From Planctomycetaceae bacterium (GTDB lineage: Bacteria > Planctomycetota > Planctomycetia > Pirellulales > Pirellulaceae), in the NCBI GenBank assembly GCA_003455945.1, contig DMPQ01000420.1, positions 26,860-32,564 of the forward strand: 5,705 nucleotides of DNA. The letters are read 5' to 3'. Position numbers and translations under genes: made by a program. Under the pieces are notes generated by a model that worked only from the letters and a program-made list of their open reading frames with translations, searched no databases and was not told where the DNA came from. Below, piece after piece: positions 1 to 5,705 of this stretch (positions are counted from its first letter, which is position 1; each line of letters starts with the position of its first letter).

Positions 1-494
1 CCGTCGCGTTTGACCTGACCGTGGCCGCACAGATAGAGAACTGCAGGAAGTCGGCGATCCTCGGGCGCTTCGGCCGGACGATAGAGATCGGCCGTCACGT
101 ACAGGCCCGGCAGCGAACGGAAGTGGAGCTTCTCGACCGTGACCCCTTCGCGCTCGACCGTCCCCGTGACGGTCGCCTGAAGATCGCCTCGCGAAGGAAG
201 CGGATCGAGGCCGAGCATGTCGAGCAACTGTTGCCGCTCGCTCGGGCCTGCCGCGGGCGCCTCATCCATTCGCCGCTCGATCCTCGCTACGCGCCGTTCC
301 AGGTAGCCTCGCCAGATCGATTCGGGCGATTCCTGAGCCGCTGCCGGAATCGTGGTCGCGAGCAGCCCGAGCAGTACGGGCAGTACGGAGAGCCCGAGGA
401 ACTTCGCGCCGGAGATTCGCCGATCGTTCGACGGCGCCAGCGATCCCGCGCGGTTGATGTGCCTGATCATCGACCGAGTTCTCTCGCGAAACAT
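1..494 (-). CDS. Secreted alpha/beta hydrolase, acetyl-xylan-esterase-like (N-terminal part, cut by window edge)
   Basis: Only the first 164 codons are present; the frame stays open to the left edge of the window. The protein begins MFRERTRSMIRHINRAG, has a long basic n-region, then a hydrophobic core at about residues 32-50 (FLGLSVLPVLLGLLATTIP) and a probable signal peptidase I site after AAA at 51-53, so it should be exported. A charged helical stretch follows (about 58-100), then LHFRSLPGLYVTADLYRP (123-140) and LPAVLYLCGHG (149-159). That pairing is typical of alpha/beta hydrolases of the acetyl xylan esterase / Abhydrolase_7-like kind common in planctomycetes, where the strand ending in GHG supplies oxyanion-hole residues. 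The nucleophile serine and the rest of the triad lie outside the window, so substrate and activity cannot be judged. The start is chosen because a clear Shine-Dalgarno (GAGGAG) lies 5 nt upstream; Met9 is an alternative. It starts 28 nt after the arrestin-like gene stops, suggesting co-transcription. A small 5-bp hairpin (510-522) sits between that stop and this ribosome site. Confidence 0.85.
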   Translation of the reverse strand, partial: MFRERTRSMIRHINRAGSLAPSNDRRISGAKFLGLSVLPVLLGLLATTIPAAAQESPESIWRGYLERRVARIERRMDEAPAAGPSERQQLLDMLGLDPLPSRGDLQATVTGTVEREGVTVEKLHFRSLPGLYVTADLYRPAEAPEDRRLPAVLYLCGHGQVKRD

Positions 495-499
495 GGCGT

Positions 500-505
500 C
501 TCCTC
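500..505 (-). promoter_or_regulatory. Shine-Dalgarno site of the hydrolase gene
   Basis: GAGGAG read on the minus strand lies 5 nt before the ATG at 494. It supports that start over the in-frame Met9 and lies just after the stop codon of the upstream gene, an arrangement that permits translational coupling. Confidence 0.7.
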
Positions 506-522
506 TCGGCGGCGCTGCGCCG

Positions 523-2082
523 TCAGGTCGAACGTCCTCGCAGCTCCAGTCGTTCGTACAGCGTATCCCAACGCAACGGACGGCCGCTCCCTTGCCACCG
601 ATCGCCTGATCTCAGATCGCCGACGCGATCGTTCTCCGCATCGGGGAGCTGAACGGCGACCGTCCGATTCGAGCCGTCGATCGAACCGATCACGGTTCGT
701 CCCGATCGATACTCGGGTGCATCCTGGATCCCGTACGAATAGGCGACTCGGTCGACCGTCAGCGCGATATCGAAGTCGCGAGCCGTGTCGATGGCGATCC
801 GACTCGATCGTTCGCTTTCCGTCAGGTCGCCTCGAGCCAGGCTATCGACGAGCGTTCGGAGCGGAAGCAGATCGAGAGAGCGCGGGGCAAGCGGAGCGGT
901 CGGTGCGGGCGATCCGAGGGAGTACGACTCGGTGTAGGGGAGCGGCGCGGCGATCGGCTCGCTCGCGCGCGGTACCGGGTCGGCGACAGGCGGCATCGCG
1001 CCGGCGTGCGGCAACTCGGACTCCGGGGAGAGCAGGGGAGCAGGGATCAGTTCGATCTCGCGAACCGAATCGGACGCTGCGGTGTCGATGGCGTTCCCGG
1101 CGACGGCGGACGGAAGCGGAACGACTCGCACGCTCTGCGACGCAAACCAGTCGGGCCAACGCGGGATGTCGAAGCGGACGTCGATCGCCCACTCGACCTT
1201 GTTCTCGGTCGAGGCGTAGGAGTACGCGACGGTTTCGGGGCAGGGGAAGGCGGCTTCGATGACCACCTGTTTGCCCGCCGTGAAGCTCAGTTCGCGAGCT
1301 GCTTCGATCTTCGCGTCGTGTAGGACGTGTCGGTGCGTCGTCTTGTTGGTGCCGCTCCCCGAGACGGCGGTCTCTTGACCTCGCAAGGTGAGCAGGACCG
1401 CGGTGATTCGGCCGTTGCTGCGAGGCACGAACGCCAAACGGACGCCGAACTCGCCGCCCGGGGGCTGAGACATCGGCGCGACGACGTACTCGATCGCGCC
1501 GAGACGACGTTCGGCGATCCGATTACGGAAGGTAAAGAAGAGGATGGCGAGTCCGATGCCGATCGGAATCAGGCCGAGCCCCCAATGCATCACGAAAGCG
1601 AGTCCGACGAGAACGGCGACCGCTCCGATCGTCCCCCCGAGGATCAGGCCGCAGGTGGTCGAGCTCTTGGCGAAGCCCGCGAGCGGCTCGTCGGGGCTCT
1701 CGACGCTCGGCCCGGGGAGCAGGATGAACTCGGTCCGCTCCACCGGATCGAAGGCCCACGGCACGTCGACGCGCACTTCGACGTAATGGTCGAAATTGAC
1801 GATCGTCCCTCGATAGGTCAGCGGGGCGGACGGAGTCGGAAACGAGAACGGGAGCACGTGCTGCTCCCCCGCTCGCAGCTCGCCCGGCGGACCGATCGAC
1901 TCGAAGTAGGTCCCCGTATCGGTATTCCCCTTGCCGTGCGTGCGCCAGAGGCCGGCGAGCTTGATCCCTCGCATCGCGACAGTCTGGTTCGCCGTCACGA
2001 GAGCCCGTCCGCTCACCGTTTCGCCGGCGATGTAGGTACGGTTCGGCCGATCGAACTCGAATCGGATGTGGCACTTGCTCAT
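523..2082 (-). CDS. Membrane-anchored double arrestin-like protein with C-terminal OB-like domain
   Basis: The product is 519 aa starting MSKCHIRFEF. Residues about 1-120 look like an arrestin N-type beta sandwich (Arrestin/Vps26/Spo0M superfamily): DRPNRTYIAGETVSGRALV, later LRAGEQHVLPFSFPTP and DHYVEVRVDVPW. Two hydrophobic segments (about 144-165 and 169-185) joined by a short HWG turn form a membrane hairpin; the RNRIAERR that follows predicts both flanks on the cytoplasmic side. A second arrestin-like half follows (about 194-322), with matching landmarks: LRGQETAVSGSG, FTAGKQVVIEAAFPCP and VEWAIDVRFDIPRW. A Pro/Ala-rich linker spans about 340-400. The C-terminus (about 402-519) is a compact beta-rich module (FDIALTVDRVAYSYG, GRTVIGSI, RTVAVQLPD, GDRWQGSGRPLRWDTLYERL) that resembles a small OB-fold. 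The frame is open further upstream to an ATG at 2226, but those 48 residues are Arg/Pro-rich, unlike any domain, so I prefer 2082 although its ribosome site is weak. Function is unknown; a cytoplasmic-face adaptor is an inference. It lies between an AAA ATPase gene and a hydrolase gene in the same direction. Confidence 0.88.
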   Translation of the reverse strand: MSKCHIRFEFDRPNRTYIAGETVSGRALVTANQTVAMRGIKLAGLWRTHGKGNTDTGTYFESIGPPGELRAGEQHVLPFSFPTPSAPLTYRGTIVNFDHYVEVRVDVPWAFDPVERTEFILLPGPSVESPDEPLAGFAKSSTTCGLILGGTIGAVAVLVGLAFVMHWGLGLIPIGIGLAILFFTFRNRIAERRLGAIEYVVAPMSQPPGGEFGVRLAFVPRSNGRITAVLLTLRGQETAVSGSGTNKTTHRHVLHDAKIEAARELSFTAGKQVVIEAAFPCPETVAYSYASTENKVEWAIDVRFDIPRWPDWFASQSVRVVPLPSAVAGNAIDTAASDSVREIELIPAPLLSPESELPHAGAMPPVADPVPRASEPIAAPLPYTESYSLGSPAPTAPLAPRSLDLLPLRTLVDSLARGDLTESERSSRIAIDTARDFDIALTVDRVAYSYGIQDAPEYRSGRTVIGSIDGSNRTVAVQLPDAENDRVGDLRSGDRWQGSGRPLRWDTLYERLELRGRST

Positions 2083-2254
2083 GAGGATCGATCTCGCGCC
2101 AGGACGTTCGGGCGAAGCTGTACGTCGCACCTCGATCTCGTCGCCGGCGATTGTAGTCGGCAGCGGGACACGAGGGGGATCGGTGCGACCTCGGCACTTC
2201 CCTCGCTTCGCCACGGGTGACGCCATGCTCTTGCGGTTGCGTCGAGCGGCCTGA

Positions 2255-2878
2255 TCAGAGTCGATTCGCGAGGGGGCCGACCTCGCTCATTCGCTGCACG
2301 ACGTCGTAGAGCCGCCCGAGCAGTCGCCGGATGTCGGAGCCGAACTCGCGGAGCAACCGCTCGGCCGTCTCGGGGGGAAGAGTCGGAACCGGGCCCTCGG
2401 AGCGGCGGAATCGGTCGATGCGTTCGTCGACCAGTCGGATCAGGTTCGTCGCGTTCCAACTCAGCGGTAGCGTCTCGACGAGCACGGTCCTGCCGGATCG
2501 GCGAAGTTCGGCGGCGTGATCATGATGCGAACCGATCGCGCGGATTCGCCGATCCTTCCACAGTCGCCGTCGGAACCAGCCGCCGAGCCTCTGTGCCTCG
2601 TCGATCACCGTCGAGCGCTCGAGCGGAGGCATGCGCGGTCGCTCCTCGTCCAGATGGACGTAAGCCGCGTCGATCGCCGCGGCGAGCACCTTAAGCGAGG
2701 TGGTCTTGCCTCGCCCCTTCTCCCCCAGCAACAGCACGACGCCGCTCGGTTCCCGCAGATGCTCGATCCAACGACTCGGATCGACCTGAGCGATCGCAAG
2801 CAGGTCGCGGTCATCGAGTTCGCCGAACGGGTTGCGAGTCAGGTTCAGATGAGCAAAGGGGAGGGGAGGGGGGGCCAT
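2255..2878 (-). CDS. Small AAA-type P-loop ATPase (ExeA/AAA_22-like)
   Basis: The product is 207 aa, cytosolic, with no signal peptide or membrane segment. It opens with LNLTRNPFGE (11-20), similar to the 'F-x-L-x-x-NPF' opening of ExeA/TniB-type ATPases. Walker A is GEKGRGKT (52-59), and Walker B is STVIDEAQRL (89-98) with the D-E pair for Mg and water activation. GSHHDHAAEL (116-125) lies where the sensor-1 strand of such ATPases falls. A helical lid-like region follows (about 143-200), including PETAERLLREFGSDIRRLLG. The fold is minimal, with no fused effector or DNA-binding domain, so it probably acts on or with a partner. The nearest candidate is the arrestin-like membrane protein encoded just downstream. 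The ATG at 2878 is supported by GGAG 9 nt upstream. Codons 2-8 form an unusual C-rich tract giving APPPLPF. The ATPase assignment is firm; the biological process is not known. It is probably the first gene of the transcription unit, as a terminator lies 139 nt upstream. Confidence 0.9.
   Translation of the reverse strand: MAPPPLPFAHLNLTRNPFGELDDRDLLAIAQVDPSRWIEHLREPSGVVLLLGEKGRGKTTSLKVLAAAIDAAYVHLDEERPRMPPLERSTVIDEAQRLGGWFRRRLWKDRRIRAIGSHHDHAAELRRSGRTVLVETLPLSWNATNLIRLVDERIDRFRRSEGPVPTLPPETAERLLREFGSDIRRLLGRLYDVVQRMSEVGPLANRL
2858..2874 (+). other. Putative G-quadruplex tract / C7 homopolymer at the ATPase gene start
   Basis: The plus strand reads GGGGAGGGGAGGGGGGG, which satisfies the G3+N1-7 four-run rule (the last seven Gs can split into two runs). 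It is the template strand of the ATPase gene and covers codons 2-8. Read as mRNA it is a C-rich tract with a seven-C run directly after the start codon, a possible slippage site. Folding or slippage in the cell is not shown. Confidence 0.45.
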
Positions 2879-3016
2879 TCGAGCGAACTCCGATCGCGGC
2901 TACCGGACTCGCATCATCTCCGAGCGCTACCGACAGGCGAAAGTCCCGACGCTCGTCAGGCGGCGTTCGTCGATCATCCTTCAGCGCTCCGCAAACGCGC
3001 GTTGCGATCGGCGCAC

Positions 3017-3048
3017 GAAAAAAGGCTCCGTGACGAGCACGGAGCCTT
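3017..3048 (-). terminator. Rho-independent terminator of the DUF11 lipoprotein gene
   Basis: A perfect 11-bp stem (3022-3032 with 3038-3048) closes a 5-nt loop, and on the minus strand it is followed by six Ts (3023-3018; two overlap the stem base). It lies 29 nt past the TAG stop at 3078 of the lipoprotein gene. No T run follows on the plus strand, so it acts in one direction. It separates the lipoprotein pair from the ATPase/arrestin/hydrolase unit. Confidence 0.92.
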
Positions 3049-3077
3049 CGGAGGCATCTCGACTTCGAGCGGGTGTC

Positions 3078-4508
3078 CTAACGGACGCGACACTTGAAGC
3101 GAACGATTCCTCCTTGACCGGCAGGAAGGGGATCGACGATCTCCGCACGGAAGATCTGAGTCGTCTCATCCTGTTCGTTGACGAAGAAGTCGGACTTCAG
3201 CGAGCACTGAGGCGATCCTTCGATCACCTCCAGACGCGGGCTGAGATGATCAAGGATCGTCACGTTGCCGATCGTCTCGTTACCGACATTGTCGAATCGG
3301 ATCGCGAATTCGATGATCTCTCCGGGGAGCGCGTCGCTGCGCGAAGCGACCTTCACCAATCGGAGACGCGGGCGCGAGTCGTCTTCCTCGATACCGACCG
3401 TCTCGGCTGCCGGGCTGCCGTTGCCGAGCAGATCGACCGTCAGATTGTCGACGGTCGCCTGAGCCGCATCGAGCTTCCCCCACGACGTCGCCGCATCGAT
3501 TCCTTCCTGCAGTTTCGCCCCTTCGTTCTGGTCGTAGGCGCCGTAGCGGATGATCGCCAGATCTTCGAACGTCGCGAAGCGGTTGTCGAAGGCCGAGCTG
3601 GCGACTTCGTTCTCGAGTTCCATGCCGCGAGTCCGATCGCGGAAGGTCGACGACGAACGATGACCGACCTGGCCGCGCGGCTGCAGTTGCTGCAAAGCGG
3701 TCGATGCCAGATCGACTTCCTCGATACCGATCGAGGCGATCTCGCCTTGGACCCCTTCGATCGCCACGTTCGCCTCGTTGCCGGCGATCCCGTAGATCCG
3801 ACGGACCGAGCCGAAACGCGGCGCGTAGATCGGAACGCGATTGCTCGGAGCGACCAGTCGGCGGCCGTCGCGCGTGTCGAAGTGGCCGACGGTGTCTTCC
3901 ATGTCGAGACCGCGGACGGTCCAGTCCTTGTCGATCAGCACTTCGACCCCGTCATCGCCTCCGTCGAAGATGAACTCGTCCGACGGCGTGAACATGCCGC
4001 CGGCCTCGTCGAACCAGGCCGGGAGCTGAACGTTCGGAGGGGCGCACGGATCGCCGGTAGGGCAGGGGACCTCACCGACCGTCGTCGGATCGTCGTAGGC
4101 GACCGGCATCACCGCGTAGTCATTCGCGACCTGTTCGCCGTCGGAGCGGGGCGCTTCGACCGAACCGAAAAGATCGACCGGCCTCCGCAGCGGATTGGCG
4201 TCATTTCGGGAGCCGGAGCAGCAGGGGCAATCGCTTCGGTGGTCATCCGAACCGGAATGAGAGTCGGCGTGGTTGCCGAAAGCCCAGGCCGGAGGCGCGG
4301 CAGGAACCGGAGTGCCCGGAGGAACCGGAGCGGCATAGCCGGCCGGAGCGACCGGCATGCGGGACGGAGCGGCACTCGTGATCGGCATGGCCCCCGGAGC
4401 GGCGCCGGGACCGATCGATGGCCTTCCGACGGCGCAGCCGGTGACGAGCGAGAAGCCCGCTCCCGCGACGAGGGCTGACCAGGTCAGGCGTCGGAACTTC
4501 TGCGTCAT
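3078..4508 (-). CDS. DUF11-domain lipoprotein
   Basis: The product is 476 aa beginning MTQKFRRLTW. A short basic n-region and a hydrophobic core lead to LVTGC, a lipobox with the acylated Cys at residue 25. The +2 residue is Ala rather than Asp, consistent with outer-membrane rather than inner-membrane retention by the proteobacterial rule. A Pro/Ala-rich tether (about 26-75) and a His/Ser/Asp-rich stretch containing CPCC (94-97) follow. The central region (about 165-375) includes FIFDGGDDGVEVLIDKDW and a segment (about 199-240) with RGLDMEDTVGHFDTRDGRR and VPIYAPRFGSVRRIYG, which I recall as conserved in planctomycete DUF11 proteins. The last ~98 residues (379-476) are a DUF11 / 'conserved repeat' immunoglobulin-like domain: PGEIIEFAIRFDNVGNETIG, then ILDHLSPRLEVIEGSP and LPAGQGGIVRFKCRV. 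The role is probably structural or adhesive in the cell envelope. The frame is open upstream to an ATG at 4622, but only the start at 4508 places the lipobox correctly; no strong Shine-Dalgarno is seen there. It follows a secreted-protein gene by 165 nt with no terminator between. Confidence 0.9.
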   Translation of the reverse strand: MTQKFRRLTWSALVAGAGFSLVTGCAVGRPSIGPGAAPGAMPITSAAPSRMPVAPAGYAAPVPPGTPVPAAPPAWAFGNHADSHSGSDDHRSDCPCCSGSRNDANPLRRPVDLFGSVEAPRSDGEQVANDYAVMPVAYDDPTTVGEVPCPTGDPCAPPNVQLPAWFDEAGGMFTPSDEFIFDGGDDGVEVLIDKDWTVRGLDMEDTVGHFDTRDGRRLVAPSNRVPIYAPRFGSVRRIYGIAGNEANVAIEGVQGEIASIGIEEVDLASTALQQLQPRGQVGHRSSSTFRDRTRGMELENEVASSAFDNRFATFEDLAIIRYGAYDQNEGAKLQEGIDAATSWGKLDAAQATVDNLTVDLLGNGSPAAETVGIEEDDSRPRLRLVKVASRSDALPGEIIEFAIRFDNVGNETIGNVTILDHLSPRLEVIEGSPQCSLKSDFFVNEQDETTQIFRAEIVDPLPAGQGGIVRFKCRVR

Positions 4509-4673
4509 CGTGGCACCGACCGAGGTGGAAGGACAGTTTCGTGCGATCGTCGTCAGGCTCGCAGGGAGCGGCGTGCTTCGACGTGGGGCCGCACCGACAC
4601 GATCGTCGGCTCTCCCGATCACCGCACATCGCTCGCGTGCTTGGCGGCCTCGGAAGCGGGCGGCTGATCGTCG

Positions 4674-5405
4674 TCAGCGACGAGCCGTCTCGGGGGCTTC
4701 GGTCGCGTCCTGGCGAAGCACCTGCAGCGGCGCTCCGGGCTGTCCGAGCCCCAACGCCTCGTCGGGCACGCGAGCTCCGATCCGAACGATCGCCATCGGG
4801 CGACCGAACTTGTCGGCCGTGATCAGCGGATCGTCTCCGGGGCCGACGTCGAGCGAACGCTGTTCGTTCTCGCGCTGAGCCACCGGCAAGGCGATCGCGG
4901 GGTTCTCGAGATAGACGACTCGAACGACGAACTCGCCGGCGAGCGCCCGATCGAGATCGTCCTGCGTGAGGACGATCGGAACGGGAAAACGATCTTCGAG
5001 CCCCTGGGGAGGAAACAGGCGGTCGATCACTTCGATCGACGGATAGATCTCGAATCCCGGATGGCCGGGGATGCGAGTGATCTTGGCGCGATAGACGCCG
5101 CCGATCAGCATGCCGGCCTTGGCCTTCGAGGCACCGAACGACCGGAAGCCGTCTTCGATGTAGAGTGCGACATCGGCCCCGTCCGGCGCGATCACTTCGA
5201 CCGGCTGGAAGTAGCCTCGCAGCGGCCCTCCGCGTTCCAACTGGCGTCGACCGACCTCACCGGGCGGAAGATCGGCCCAGTTGCGGAAATGGGCATTCTC
5301 GGTCTGGGCCCGAACCGGTGCGGCGACGAGATCGATGCCGCATGTCACGGCGACGACCAACAGAGCGGTCGTCATGCGTCGCATCAGACGTTTCGCGATC
5401 CGCAT
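4674..5405 (-). CDS. Secreted conserved protein of planctomycete type, function unknown
   Basis: The product is 243 aa starting MRIAKRLMRR. It has a basic n-region, a hydrophobic core at about residues 12-29 (TTALLVVAVTCGIDLVAA) and a signal peptidase I site VRA|Q after residue 33. Cys22 inside the core is preceded by Thr, so it is not a lipobox. The mature part has a compact core (about 40-168): FRNWADLPPGE, GYFQPVEVIAPDGADVALY, LIGGVYRAKITRIPGHPG, EIYPSIEVIDRLFPPQG, PVPIVLTQDDLDRAL and FVVRVVYLENP. This reads as a beta-rich extracytoplasmic domain and recalls an uncharacterised family I associate with planctomycetes. The C-terminal quarter is less ordered, with a GLGQPGAP segment and a polar end. 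The start at 5405 is chosen over the upstream ATG at 5486 because it has GAGG 6 nt upstream and puts the signal peptide at the N-terminus. Being directly upstream of the lipoprotein gene in the same direction, it may share a transcript and act in the same envelope structure. Confidence 0.85.
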   Translation of the reverse strand: MRIAKRLMRRMTTALLVVAVTCGIDLVAAPVRAQTENAHFRNWADLPPGEVGRRQLERGGPLRGYFQPVEVIAPDGADVALYIEDGFRSFGASKAKAGMLIGGVYRAKITRIPGHPGFEIYPSIEVIDRLFPPQGLEDRFPVPIVLTQDDLDRALAGEFVVRVVYLENPAIALPVAQRENEQRSLDVGPGDDPLITADKFGRPMAIVRIGARVPDEALGLGQPGAPLQVLRQDATEAPETARR

Positions 5406-5411
5406 GAAGTG

Positions 5412-5415
5412 CCTC
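5412..5415 (-). promoter_or_regulatory. Shine-Dalgarno site deciding the start of the secreted protein gene
   Basis: GAGG on the minus strand lies 6 nt before the ATG at 5405. It favours this start over the in-frame ATG at 5486, whose extra 27 residues are polar and would bury the signal peptide. Confidence 0.6.
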
Positions 5416-5530
5416 GTTTCGCTTGAGGTTCGGTGGTCCGTGTTCGGGCGAGTCCGGCATCGGAACGTCGAGTCGGACTCGGCCATGTCACGCGAACGGC
5501 TGCGCTGCTCCAGCGATCAATCCGGGAAGC

Positions 5531-5574
5531 GAACGAGCCGCGTGGAGCCGTAGGGGCTCGACGCGGCTCGGTTC
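5531..5574 (-). terminator. Long GC-rich hairpin, probable terminator of the gene entering from the right
   Basis: A 10-bp outer stem (5534-5543 with 5561-5570), a G/G mismatch, a 5-bp inner stem (5545-5549 with 5555-5559) and a 5-nt loop form one hairpin. Three more pairs (5531-5533 with 5572-5574) extend it across one bulged base. On the minus strand it is followed by TTCGCTTCC, only a weak T tract, so terminator function is probable rather than certain. The rest of the 5406-5655 gap holds a second hairpin and no gene or convincing promoter. Confidence 0.55.
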
Positions 5575-5583
5575 CGTCCCGTT

Positions 5584-5621
5584 CCTCCGTTCCCGACTCG
5601 CAGGGAATCGGGAGACGGAGG
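5584..5621. repeat. Second hairpin (imperfect inverted repeat) in the intergenic region
   Basis: CCTCCGT at 5584-5590 pairs with ACGGAGG at 5615-5621, and TCCCGA at 5591-5596 pairs with TCGGGA at 5608-5613. This gives 13 pairs with one bulged G (5614) and an 11-nt loop. It lies 13 nt from the hairpin at 5531-5574. No T run follows on either strand, so it may assist termination or protect a 3' end, but its role is open. Confidence 0.5.
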
Positions 5622-5655
5622 TGATGTCAGACCGGCGCGTCCTCGCGATCGAGGA

Positions 5656-5705
5656 TCACATGCCCGGAGGGCAGTAGCCGCCCGCTCCGGGCGGATAGCC
5701 GTGAA
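5656..5705 (-). CDS. C-terminal end of a Gly/Pro/Tyr-rich protein (partial)
   Basis: Reading leftwards from the window edge, one frame gives HGYPPGAGGYCPPGM and a TGA stop at 5656-5658. Gly/Pro/Tyr/Cys-rich tails of this sort occur on planctomycete surface and secreted proteins, and two hairpins lie just downstream, as expected for a gene end. Only 15 residues are visible, so no function can be given. A competing frame stays open to a TGA at 5627-5629 and ends LDREDAPV, so the reading frame itself is not certain. Confidence 0.4.
   Translation of the reverse strand, partial: HGYPPGAGGYCPPGM

Noticed and set aside
21..1262. Long plus-strand open frame of 413 codons opposite the hydrolase and arrestin-like genes
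   Set aside because: The translation is extremely Arg/Ser-rich, with no domain or hydrophobic pattern. It is the antisense shadow of well-supported minus-strand genes in GC-rich DNA.
1327..2220. Plus-strand open frame of 297 codons opposite the arrestin-like gene
   Set aside because: It is a charged, His/Arg/Asp-rich antisense translation with no fold signature.
2083..2226. N-terminal extension of the arrestin-like protein to the ATG at 2226
   Set aside because: The 48 extra residues are Arg/Pro-rich and resemble translated non-coding DNA; the arrestin-like domain begins right at MSKCHIRFEF.
2879..3016. Possible promoter of the ATPase gene
   Set aside because: The gene should have one here, after the terminator, but no pair of -35 and -10 boxes with correct spacing could be recognised, so none is annotated.
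4255..4410. Repetitive CCGGAGC-like bases
   Set aside because: They encode the Pro/Ala-rich tether of the lipoprotein and follow from its low-complexity composition; not a separate repeat element.
3030..4478. Plus-strand open frame of 482 codons opposite the DUF11 lipoprotein gene
   Set aside because: It is Arg/Asp-rich without recognisable motifs, begins inside the terminator hairpin of the opposite gene, and mirrors a gene with a lipobox and a DUF11 domain.
4509..4622. N-terminal extension of the lipoprotein to the ATG at 4622
   Set aside because: It would place 38 residues ahead of a textbook lipoprotein signal peptide, which must be N-terminal.
4545..4676. Direct repeat of GATCGTCGTCA (4545-4555 and 4666-4676) in and around the gap before the lipoprotein gene
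   Set aside because: It is only 11 bp, one copy covers the stop codon of the upstream gene, and GATCG-containing words are very common throughout the window, so chance is a sufficient explanation.

Overview
The window looks like chromosomal DNA of a planctomycete (Planctomycetes/PVC group). The GC content is roughly 60-65% by eye. Two proteins, the DUF11 lipoprotein and the small secreted protein upstream of it, have the look of lineage-typical planctomycete envelope proteins. The AAA ATPase with an 'LTRNPFG' N-terminus and the secreted acetyl-xylan-esterase-like hydrolase fit the same group. This assignment comes from remembered family resemblance, not from a search.

All credible genes lie on the minus strand, so the window reads right to left. 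(1) 5656-5705: the last codons of a Gly/Pro/Tyr-rich protein entering from the right. (2) 5406-5655: a non-coding stretch with two tandem GC-rich hairpins. (3) 5405-4674: a secreted 243-aa protein, followed after 165 nt by 4508-3078, a 476-aa lipoprotein ending in a DUF11 (immunoglobulin-like) domain. This pair is closed by a near-perfect intrinsic terminator at 3017-3048. (4) 2878-2255: a compact P-loop AAA-type ATPase. (5) 2082-523: a 519-aa protein with two arrestin-like domains flanking a two-helix membrane hairpin, plus a C-terminal small beta (OB-like) domain. (6) 494-1: the signal peptide and first part of a secreted alpha/beta hydrolase, cut by the window edge.

The ATPase, arrestin-like membrane protein and hydrolase have no convincing terminator between them and probably form one transcription unit. 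The cytosolic ATPase and the membrane-anchored arrestin-fold protein are the most intriguing pair: both would face the cytoplasm, and arrestin-fold proteins are usually adaptors. The hydrolase may simply be co-transcribed.

No RNA genes, CRISPR arrays, insertion sequences or phage genes were seen. Two base-level signals stand out. The palindrome CGATCG occurs about 30 times, far above composition expectation. A four-run G tract capable of forming a G-quadruplex sits on the template strand over codons 2-8 of the ATPase gene.
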